A stretch of 5,826 nt of DNA from Smithellaceae bacterium (lineage in GTDB: Bacteria > Desulfobacterota > Syntrophia > Syntrophales > Smithellaceae). The stretch lies in NCBI GenBank assembly GCA_028704195.1, contig JAQVLL010000146.1, forward strand, positions 1 through 5,826, written 5' to 3'. Under the pieces are notes generated by a model that saw nothing but the letters and a program-made list of their open reading frames with translations, did no database searches and had not been told where the DNA came from. Of this stretch, positions 1-5,564 are shown piece after piece (within the stretch, counting starts at the first letter, position 1; every line of letters begins with the position of its first letter). A program made the position numbers and the translations under genes.

Positions 1-1640
1 AAGAGGCCGACAAAGCCCTAGCCATTTTCAAGGAACTGCGCCTTGTTGACGTCATGGGGCGCCCGACTCTCGGAGAAGCTGGCAGGTCATGGCTATTCGA
101 TTTTGTGGCTCAGATCTTCGGGGCCTACGATCCAGACTCCGGCAGGCGTTTGATCTCTGAATTCTTTTTGCTCATTTCCAAGAAGAATTCCAAAAGCACC
201 GGCGCCGCCGCAATCATGATGACCGCGCTGATTCTGAACTGGCGCGAGTCTGCGGAATTTCTCATTCTTGCCCCCACTGTAGAAATCGCGAACAATTCAT
301 TTTACCCGGCTCGGGACATGGTGAAGGCCGACGAAGAGCTTGCCGACCTGATGCACGTTCAGGATCACCTCCGGCAGATCACAAACCGCGTCACCGGGGC
401 CACATTGAAAGTCATCGCAGCGGAAAATGAAACGGTCGGCGGAAAGAAAGCAACCGGAATTCTCATCGATGAATCTTGGCTGTTCGGGAAGAAGCCGAAT
501 GCCGAGAATATGCTTCGCGAAGCCTGCGGCGGCCTCGCCTCAAGACCGGAAGGGTTCGTTATTCACCTTACGACACAATCCGACGAAGCGCCTGCGGGGA
601 TCTTCAAGCAAAAATTGGATTACGCCAGGGGAGTCCGGGATGGCCGGATTGACGACAACAGCTTTCTTCCTCTGCTTTATGAGTTTCCGGAATCTATCCC
701 AAAGGAAAAAGAAACGCTCGGGGTCCGGGAATTCTTTGCAAAATACGCCTACATCACGAATCCCAACCTCGGCGCCTCGGTTGACCAGGCCTTTCTGAAT
801 CGTGAATTCAAGAAGGCGGAGGAGGCCGGGGAAGAATCCATGCGCGGATTTCTGGCAAAGCACCTCAATATTGAAATGGGAATGGCGCTCCGGACGCAAC
901 GGTGGGCAGGCGCGGACTTCTGGGAAGCATCAGCCGGCGCGATGTCTCTCGAAACAATTCTCGAGCGCTCGGAAGTGATCGAGATCGGCATCGACGGCGG
1001 CGGCCTCGACGACTTGCTCGGCCTGGCTGTCCTGGGGCGGGAAGCCGAAACCGGGAATTGGCTGCTCTGGACAAAAGCCTGGGCGCATCCGGTCGCACTG
1101 GAACGGCGAAAATCCGAAGCGGCACGTTACCGGGACTTTGAAAAGGACGGCGATCTTGTCATCGTTCCGGATATCGGCCAGGACGTGCAACAGGTTGGAG
1201 AAATTGTGCGGAAGTGCGACGCATCTGGATTGCTTGACCGGATAGGGGTCGATCAGGCCGGCATAGGTTCCATCGTTGATGAGCTGGAGGCTGGTGATGA
1301 AAACGGTGAGGGTGCGATTGCCCACGACCGAATCGTCGGCATCCCTCAGGGCTGGAGAATGAACGGCGCGATCAAGACGGCAGAGCGGAAGGTTGCTGAA
1401 AAGACCTTGATCCACGGAGGCCAGCGGCTTATGGCATGGTGTGTCGGGAACGCGAAGGTAGAGCCTCGGGGAAATGCGATTTTGATAACCAAACAGGCCA
1501 GCGGGACCGGGAAGATTGACCCGCTGATGGCCTGTTTTAACGCGGTGGCGCTAATGGCCATGAATCCAGAGGCGAGACAGACTAAATCAGCATATGAAGG
1601 CAAAACCATAGAAGAGATCCGCGAAATGCGGAGGTTTTAA
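1..1640 (+). CDS. terL: Phage terminase large subunit (TerL), 5'-partial
   Basis: This is the ATPase-nuclease motor that packages phage DNA through the portal and cuts the concatemer. The frame is open to the window edge (first whole codon at 3), and the 17 residues before the Met at 54 look like normal TerL sequence, so that Met is internal and the real start is upstream. Counting from the Met at 54: a Walker A-like loop SKKNSKST at 42-49 (K47), a Walker B strand GILIDE at 135-140 (D139, E140), and a probable coupling motif HLTTQSD at 171-177. The C-terminal RNase H-like nuclease shows three spaced acidic residues: D314 (IGIDGGG), D400 (IGVDQAG) and D489 (KIDP). This is the Terminase_1/HK97-type architecture. 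The small terminase is not in the window and presumably lies upstream. The stop at 1640 is 11 bases before the next gene. Family assignment is firm; the catalytic residue choice is by motif position. Confidence 0.96.
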   Translation, partial: EADKALAIFKELRLVDVMGRPTLGEAGRSWLFDFVAQIFGAYDPDSGRRLISEFFLLISKKNSKSTGAAAIMMTALILNWRESAEFLILAPTVEIANNSFYPARDMVKADEELADLMHVQDHLRQITNRVTGATLKVIAAENETVGGKKATGILIDESWLFGKKPNAENMLREACGGLASRPEGFVIHLTTQSDEAPAGIFKQKLDYARGVRDGRIDDNSFLPLLYEFPESIPKEKETLGVREFFAKYAYITNPNLGASVDQAFLNREFKKAEEAGEESMRGFLAKHLNIEMGMALRTQRWAGADFWEASAGAMSLETILERSEVIEIGIDGGGLDDLLGLAVLGREAETGNWLLWTKAWAHPVALERRKSEAARYRDFEKDGDLVIVPDIGQDVQQVGEIVRKCDASGLLDRIGVDQAGIGSIVDELEAGDENGEGAIAHDRIVGIPQGWRMNGAIKTAERKVAEKTLIHGGQRLMAWCVGNAKVEPRGNAILITKQASGTGKIDPLMACFNAVALMAMNPEARQTKSAYEGKTIEEIREMRRF

Positions 1641-1646
1641 GGAGGG
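1641..1646 (+). promoter_or_regulatory. Ribosome binding site fixing a TTG start
   Basis: GGAGGG lies directly after the terL stop and 5 bases before the TTG at 1652. No ATG or GTG start exists upstream in that short gap, so this site is the main support for a TTG-initiated gene. Confidence 0.75.
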
Positions 1647-1651
1647 AGAAA

Positions 1652-1840
1652 TTGCCAGAACTACCCAACAAAGCATATCTGTCCCCGCAGACCGTTGCGG
1701 ACTATTACTCCTTGCCAGTAAAAACGCTTTATTCTTGGATATCTGAGGGCAAGGTTCCCGCTATCAGACTCGGAAAGTCGAATATTCTAAGGATCAAAAG
1801 AGACGTTGCCGAGAAATTGGCACAAGGTGTAGTGGAATAA
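1652..1840 (+). CDS. Small helix-turn-helix DNA-binding protein (MerR/excisionase-like, HTH_17 type)
   Basis: A 62-residue protein made almost entirely of one winged helix-turn-helix. Residues 10-20 (LSPQTVADYYS) form the first helix, about 22-32 (PVKTLYSWISE) the recognition helix, and 33-50 (GKVPAIRLGKSNILRIKR) the hairpin wing, followed by a short C-terminal helix (DVAEKLAQ). This matches the pattern of the HTH_17/excisionase family, known from phage Xis proteins and small regulators. It starts at TTG behind a GGAGGG site and is probably cotranscribed with terL. The target is unknown. Three 9-base iterons begin 20 bases after its stop and are a natural candidate. It is unlikely to be the small terminase, which normally precedes terL and carries an oligomerisation domain absent here. 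Possible roles are local transcription control, DNA architecture or excision. Confidence 0.85.
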   Translation: MPELPNKAYLSPQTVADYYSLPVKTLYSWISEGKVPAIRLGKSNILRIKRDVAEKLAQGVVE

Positions 1841-1859
1841 ATCATATTTAATACAAAAT

Positions 1860-1886
1860 ATAGTCTGCACAGTCCGTACAGTCCGT
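1860..1886 (+). repeat. Three phased 9-bp direct repeats (iterons)
   Basis: Two perfect tandem copies of ACAGTCCGT at 1869-1877 and 1878-1886, preceded in exact phase by a degenerate copy ATAGTCTGC at 1860-1868. The three differences in the first copy are all transitions. Tandem iterons near one helical turn are typical binding sites for small HTH proteins, and the HTH gene lies just upstream. The perfect pair is seen directly; its role as an operator is inference. Confidence 0.6.
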
Positions 1887-1989
1887 GAAATAAACCTCTA
1901 AATATCCCATAATCAAGTCTCATAATTCAACGGTTTAATTTTGAGGCTGGCATGAATTGAAAATCCTCAACAGGATCGGACAATTCCTT

Positions 1990-2038
1990 AAATCCCGATG
2001 TCAAGCGGCAAGCTCCGCTTTTGATATTCGGGATTTTT
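1990..2038 (+). terminator. Probable rho-independent terminator before portal
   Basis: A long imperfect hairpin. The outer stem AAATCCCGA (1990-1998) pairs perfectly with TCGGGATTT (2028-2036). The inner stem TCAAGCGG (2001-2008) pairs with CCGCTT..GA (2015-2024) across a 6-base loop CAAGCT, with a 2-base bulge. It runs into TTTTT at 2034-2038. On the opposite strand the T-run is only three bases, so it favours + strand termination. It would end or attenuate the terL-HTH transcript before portal. A leader-RNA or processing structure is the alternative. Confidence 0.65.
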
Positions 2039-2045
2039 GCGTTCT

Positions 2046-2052
2046 GGTGGGG
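2046..2052 (+). promoter_or_regulatory. Ribosome binding site for portal
   Basis: GGTGGGG with the purine run ending 8 bases before the ATG at 2061. It supports that ATG over the in-frame TTG at 2037, which lies inside the terminator T-run and has no Shine-Dalgarno sequence. It is weaker than the other sites in the window. Confidence 0.5.
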
Positions 2053-2060
2053 TTGATGAC

Positions 2061-3341
2061 ATGAAAATCTTCTCTGCCATCAGGAAGTACATCAAAAATC
2101 TTTCCCTAACAGACCCGAAAGCCTGGGATTCATCGCTATGGCGGTTGTTCGGATCTCAATCCGCATCTGGGGAAGTCGTCAATGAATACACCTCCCTGAA
2201 TTATTCCGCCGTCTGGAATGCCGTCTCTCTGATTGCCGGGACGGTATCCTCTTTGCCCCTGCATCTCCTCAGGAGTGATGATAACAGGCAGAAAAAAGCC
2301 ATTGAAAAGCCGCTTTACCGGGTTATGAGCACAAAACCAAACCCGTTTATGACGTCGAAGGTCCTCAGGGAAACGATGACGATGCATCTGCTCACCTGGG
2401 GGAATGCTTACGCGGAAATCGTCCGTAATGGTTACGGGAACATTGCCGAGCTTTGGCCTATCGCTCCGAACCGAGTAACGCCGAAAATCGAGAACGGGGC
2501 CATTGTTTATAACATTGCAGTCGGTGGACAAGTCGTAAAACTGGGAAGAGATAGGATTTTGCACCTTATCGGGCCGAGTTTCGATGGCTTTATTGGTTAT
2601 TCAATCATTGCGCTTGCCCGTAAATCAATCGGCCTGTCAATGGCGATGGAGACTTTCGGCTCTCAGTATTTCGGCCAGGGCACGCACCCTGGCGTGATCG
2701 TCTCACATCCGAAAAGCCTCTCCCCCACTTCGCATTCGAATTTGAAGGCTTCTTTGACCGAAGAATACAGCGGACTAGGGAAAAGTCACCGCCTGATGCT
2801 GCTTGATGAAGATATGAAGCTCGTCAATGTCGGCATTCCCCCGGAAGATTCACAGTTTCTTGAGTCCAGACAGTTCCAGATTACGGAAATCGCGCGGTGG
2901 TTTAATCTTCCCCCGCACAAGCTCAAGGATCTTACAAGGTCATCTTTCAATAACATCGAATCGGAGCAGATCTCTTTCGTAACCGACTCAATTCTTCCCT
3001 GGCTGATCGGCATCGAGCAGTTTTACAACACTCAACTGCTTACCGAAAATGAGCAATGGAAGGAAAATCTATACTTTAAGCACAATGTTGAGGGTTTGCT
3101 GCGTGGCAATGCGGAGGCCCGCGCGAAGTATTACCAGGCCATGTGGAATGTCGGCGCGATGTCGATCAATGAAATCAGGGGAAAGGAGGACATGGACCCT
3201 ATCGAGGGTGGAGACGATCATTTTGTTCCGTTGAATTATGTTCCTATCCGGAAACTTGATGAAGTCCTCGCTCAGGGGAAAGGTTCCAAGGAGGAAAAGC
3301 CAAATGAGACAGAAACGCAGCCCGTTCAAACCGAAAGCTAA
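2061..3341 (+). CDS. Phage portal protein, HK97 family
   Basis: A 426-residue portal subunit. Portals form a dodecameric ring at one capsid vertex, nucleate head assembly, dock the terminase and pass DNA. Family landmarks: WNAVSLIAGTVSSLPLHL at 52-69, GNAYAEI at 114-120, PEDSQFLESRQFQITEIARW at 261-280 followed by FNLPPHKL, SFNNIESEQISFV at 295-307, and GNAEARAKYYQAMWNVGAMS at 349-368 followed by NEIR and the ED-DPIEGGD segment. The last 20 or so residues are charged and low in complexity (KEEKPNETETQPVQTES), a usual disordered tail. Length is typical of the family. I chose ATG 2061 because of the GGTGGGG site and because the alternative TTG 2037 falls in the terminator. The 3' end overlaps the protease gene by 38 bases in another frame, which suggests translational coupling. 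Confidence 0.95.
   Translation: MKIFSAIRKYIKNLSLTDPKAWDSSLWRLFGSQSASGEVVNEYTSLNYSAVWNAVSLIAGTVSSLPLHLLRSDDNRQKKAIEKPLYRVMSTKPNPFMTSKVLRETMTMHLLTWGNAYAEIVRNGYGNIAELWPIAPNRVTPKIENGAIVYNIAVGGQVVKLGRDRILHLIGPSFDGFIGYSIIALARKSIGLSMAMETFGSQYFGQGTHPGVIVSHPKSLSPTSHSNLKASLTEEYSGLGKSHRLMLLDEDMKLVNVGIPPEDSQFLESRQFQITEIARWFNLPPHKLKDLTRSSFNNIESEQISFVTDSILPWLIGIEQFYNTQLLTENEQWKENLYFKHNVEGLLRGNAEARAKYYQAMWNVGAMSINEIRGKEDMDPIEGGDDHFVPLNYVPIRKLDEVLAQGKGSKEEKPNETETQPVQTES
3288..3294 (+). promoter_or_regulatory. Ribosome binding site inside portal that fixes the protease start
   Basis: AAGGAGG lies within the portal 3' end, 9 bases before the ATG at 3304. The longer reading frame from ATG 3238 has no comparable site and adds 22 residues that resemble out-of-frame portal coding rather than protease. 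Confidence 0.75.
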
Positions 3342-4170
3342 GGGCAGCTATCGAATTGAGGCCAAAAGCGACGAGGCAACGGTCTATATTTATGACGAGG
3401 TTTCATGGTGGGGCGTTGATGCTCAGCAGTTTGTCAAGGACCTGGAAGCGGTTACGGCAAACACGATCCACTTACGGATCAACTCCCCTGGTGGCGCTGT
3501 TTTCGATGGAACTGCCATTTACAACACATTGAAGCAGCATAAAGCGAAGGTAATCACCCACATTGACGGACTTGCAGCATCTATTTCCTCAATTATCGCC
3601 CTTGCTGGCGATGAGGTGCGGATGGGTGAAAGCGCTTTTTTCATGATCCATGAGCCGTGGTCAATCGTTATCGGAATGGCTGACGACATGAGAAAAGAGG
3701 CGGACTTGCTGGATAAGGTCGGCGGGACGCTATCAAATATTTATCAGACGAAAACAGGGAAATCAGAGCAGGAAATCCTTGACTATATGGCCGCAGAAAC
3801 ATGGTTCTCGGCAAAAGAGGCGCTGGAAGCCGGATTTATTGACGTAATCGAAAACGACAAAGGAGAAGAAAAGGCGCAAGCATCATTATTTGACCTTTCT
3901 GTGTTTGCGAATGTTCCGGAATCACTGAATAAAAAAGAAGAGCCTACAGCAAGAGAAGTTGAGCGCATCCTGAAGGACATAGGATGCAGCGAAACAAGGC
4001 GCAAGGCGATGATTGCCGAAGGGTTTAAATGTGGACCACGGGACGTGGATGACATTGAAAACCCTGCCATGAACGACAGACCACGGGACGTGGATAGTCA
4101 TGAAGCGGTTATCAAGGACCGGATCGCGGACTTGCTTATCAGGGCTGAAATAGCGGCACCATCACTTTAA
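3304..4170 (+). CDS. Head maturation protease, ClpP-related (prohead protease)
   Basis: A 288-residue serine protease of the ClpP/crotonase fold, used to cleave the capsid delta domain during head maturation. The ClpP core runs from about 25 to 185: LRINSPGGAVFDGTAIYN at 57-74, the nucleophile motif GLAAS at 89-93 (S93), and FFMIHEP at 112-118 (H116). The position aligned with the catalytic Asp of E. coli ClpP is E165 in AAETWFSA. The core ends with KEALEAGFIDVIE at 171-183. The tail of about 100 residues includes AREVERILKDIGCSETRRKA, a segment common after phage ClpP-like proteases, then a PRDVD repeat (residues 245-249 and 260-264) encoded by a perfect 17-base DNA repeat. The start at 3304 follows AAGGAGG and lies inside portal. 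The stop is 21 bases before the capsid ATG. A separate scaffold gene is absent, so the tail or the capsid delta domain probably does that job. Confidence 0.93.
   Translation: MRQKRSPFKPKAKGSYRIEAKSDEATVYIYDEVSWWGVDAQQFVKDLEAVTANTIHLRINSPGGAVFDGTAIYNTLKQHKAKVITHIDGLAASISSIIALAGDEVRMGESAFFMIHEPWSIVIGMADDMRKEADLLDKVGGTLSNIYQTKTGKSEQEILDYMAAETWFSAKEALEAGFIDVIENDKGEEKAQASLFDLSVFANVPESLNKKEEPTAREVERILKDIGCSETRRKAMIAEGFKCGPRDVDDIENPAMNDRPRDVDSHEAVIKDRIADLLIRAEIAAPSL
4034..4095 (+). repeat. 17-bp direct repeat, each copy palindromic, inside the protease tail
   Basis: GACCACGGGACGTGGAT occurs perfectly at 4034-4050 and 4079-4095, 45 bases apart and so in the same reading frame, giving PRDVD twice. 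Each copy contains the inverted repeat CCACG-GGA-CGTGG. The first is also preceded by GTGG, making a second palindrome GTGGACCAC at 4031-4039. A partial duplication is the simplest origin; a function is not shown. Confidence 0.75.
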
Positions 4171-4175
4171 CCCAT

Positions 4176-4181
4176 AAGGAG
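4176..4181 (+). promoter_or_regulatory. Ribosome binding site of the capsid gene
   Basis: AAGGAG, 10 bases before ATG 4192. A nearer ATG at 4184 is only 2 bases away and reads three codons to a TGA that overlaps the capsid start, so it is not the gene start. The 10-base string CCATAAGGAG (4172-4181) recurs at 5548-5557 before the next gene. Confidence 0.7.
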
Positions 4182-4191
4182 CAATGAACAT

Positions 4192-5502
4192 ATGAAAACG
4201 ATAACCCAGTATAGAGACGATATCGCGGCTTTGATGAAGAAATCCGCAGATATCGACATGAAAGCGGTTGCGGAAAACCGCGACCTGAGCGAAGCGGAGC
4301 TGGCCCTCAAGAACGAAATCCTCGATGCAGTCGAAGAAATCAATAAGACTGTAACTACGATGGAGCGCCAGGAACGGATGAAGTCCCTGCTGGAAAAACC
4401 GCAGGAGGCCGTGACCGTGGAAAAAGGAAAGAAGTTCTCCGACAGTGCCGTCATTACCGGAGGCGAAAAGCAGAAATTCTCGTCTTTCGGCGAACAACTT
4501 GCCTCGGTTATGAGAGCCGGAATGCCCGGCGGCCATGCCGATCCGAGACTTTTCAACGCAACCGGCCTCAATGAAACAGTACCTTCTGACGGTGGTTTTT
4601 TGGTTCAGACCGATTTCAGCAACGACCTGCTTCAGGATGTATTCCAGACTGGAATCCTCGCCCCCCGGTGTCGGCGCTTTGAGATTTCCGGCAATGCGAA
4701 CAGCATCAAAATCAACGGTGTTGATGAAACAAGCCGGGCATCAACGCGATACGGCGGAGTTCTTGGGTACTGGAAATCTGAAGCGGCACAGAAAGCGGCC
4801 TCCAAGCCTAAGTTCCGCGAAATCGAATTGTCTCTCAAGAAACTTGTCGGCCTCTGCTATGCAACCGACGAACTGCTTGCCGATGCCTCAGCGCTCGAAG
4901 CCTTTATCAGGCAGGCGTTTGTTTCTGAGTTCGGTTTCCTGCTTGACGATGCAATCGTGAACGGAACCGGCGCAGGGCAACCCCTTGGTATTCTGAATGC
5001 CGGTTGTCTGGTCTCTGTGACCAAAGAAACTGGCCAGGCAAAACAGACTATCTTAGCAGAAAACGTAATCAAAATGTATTCTCGGATGTTCCCGCAGTCT
5101 GTCGGAAATGCTGCGTGGTTCGTCAACATGAACACCCTGCCTCAGCTTTACACAATGAGCCTGGCTGTAGGTACTGGCGGCGCCCCCATCTTCATGCCCG
5201 CTGGTGGCTTGTCTCAGTCTCCGTACAATACCCTGCTTGGCCGTCCGGTTATCCCGATTGAACAGTGTCAGACCCTCGGCACACAGGGAGATATCATCTT
5301 TGCCGATATGAACGGCTATCTCTTAGCCGTAAAGGGCGGAATTGAATCAGCAATGAGCATCCATGTAAAATTTGACTACGATGAAAGCGTGTTTCGCTTC
5401 GTCATGCGTGTCGATGGACAGCCGGAACGTGCAAGCGCCCTGACTCCGTACAAGGGCAACGATACCCTTGGCCATTTTGTAGCCCTGGCAACCAGAGCCT
5501 AA
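4192..5502 (+). CDS. Major capsid protein, HK97 fold
   Basis: A 436-residue shell subunit. Residues 1 to about 90 are charged, Lys/Glu-rich and predicted helical or coiled coil (for example LSEAELALKNEILDAVEEIN at 32-51), as expected of the delta domain that acts as an internal scaffold and is removed by the protease. The mature domain begins near FSSFGEQLASVMRAG at 96-110. Family landmarks: VPSDGGFLVQTDF at 130-142, the GTGAGQPLGIL loop at 258-268, LLGRPVIPIEQC at 348-359, and DIIFADMNGYLLAVKGGI at 367-384. Length matches an uncleaved HK97-type precursor. The cleavage site is inferred only roughly, at about residue 80-97. The Lys/Asn pair used for HK97 chain-mail crosslinking cannot be identified by eye. 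It lies in the same frame as the protease gene with only one stop between them. Confidence 0.95.
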   Translation: MKTITQYRDDIAALMKKSADIDMKAVAENRDLSEAELALKNEILDAVEEINKTVTTMERQERMKSLLEKPQEAVTVEKGKKFSDSAVITGGEKQKFSSFGEQLASVMRAGMPGGHADPRLFNATGLNETVPSDGGFLVQTDFSNDLLQDVFQTGILAPRCRRFEISGNANSIKINGVDETSRASTRYGGVLGYWKSEAAQKAASKPKFREIELSLKKLVGLCYATDELLADASALEAFIRQAFVSEFGFLLDDAIVNGTGAGQPLGILNAGCLVSVTKETGQAKQTILAENVIKMYSRMFPQSVGNAAWFVNMNTLPQLYTMSLAVGTGGAPIFMPAGGLSQSPYNTLLGRPVIPIEQCQTLGTQGDIIFADMNGYLLAVKGGIESAMSIHVKFDYDESVFRFVMRVDGQPERASALTPYKGNDTLGHFVALATRA

Positions 5503-5521
5503 TTCTAACCATCAACATAAG

Positions 5522-5544
5522 GCCGGGGTATTTCTTGCCCCGGC
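5522..5544 (+). other. GC-rich hairpin after the capsid gene
   Basis: GCCGGGG (5522-5528) pairs perfectly with CCCCGGC (5538-5544) around the 9-base loop TATTTCTTG. No T-run follows on either strand, so it is not a standard terminator. Such structures after capsid genes may partly attenuate transcription or protect the 3' end of abundant mRNA; this role is inferred from position. Confidence 0.6.
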
Positions 5545-5551
5545 ACTCCAT

Positions 5552-5558
5552 AAGGAGG
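5552..5558 (+). promoter_or_regulatory. Strong ribosome binding site of the last gene
   Basis: AAGGAGG, 6 bases before ATG 5565. This near-consensus site in a short intergenic gap supports the partial reading frame as a real gene. Confidence 0.75.
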
Positions 5559-5564
5559 AAAGCA

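Larger units (their letters stand above)
1841..2060 (+). other. AT-rich noncoding gap between the HTH gene and portal
   Basis: About 220 bases without a credible gene on either strand, unusually long for a packed head module. It contains the three iterons at 1860-1886, a small hairpin ATCCT-CAAC-AGGAT at 1963-1976, a 6-base inverted pair TTGAGG (1941-1946) and CCTCAA (1965-1970), and a strong terminator-like hairpin at 1990-2038. A TATAGT hexamer at 1859-1864 resembles a -10 box, but no good -35 box lies at the right distance, so no promoter is claimed. Confidence 0.7.

Noticed and set aside
54..56. ATG at 54 as the terL start
   Set aside because: The frame is open back to the window edge with TerL-like residues, and no Shine-Dalgarno sequence precedes 54; the gene is truncated by the window.
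930..1415. 161-codon open frame on the minus strand inside terL
   Set aside because: Shadow of strongly supported TerL coding; no family resemblance in the translation and wholly overlapping the nuclease domain.
1652..1840. Small HTH protein as the small terminase subunit
   Set aside because: Too short, no oligomerisation region, and located after terL; the winged HTH matches excisionase-like proteins better.
1836..1864. Sigma70 promoter with TATAGT at 1859-1864
   Set aside because: No acceptable -35 hexamer at 16-19 bases; AT-rich DNA gives such -10 matches by chance.
2037..2060. Upstream in-frame TTG start extending portal by 8 codons
   Set aside because: It lies in the terminator T-run without a ribosome binding site; ATG 2061 has one and begins a normal portal N-terminus.
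3238..3303. Longer protease starting at ATG 3238
   Set aside because: No good ribosome binding site, and it overlaps portal coding by over 100 bases; AAGGAGG at 3288-3294 points to ATG 3304.
4162..4571. Two minus-strand open frames over the capsid N-terminus
   Set aside because: Antisense shadows of the Lys/Glu-rich delta domain; no recognisable product.
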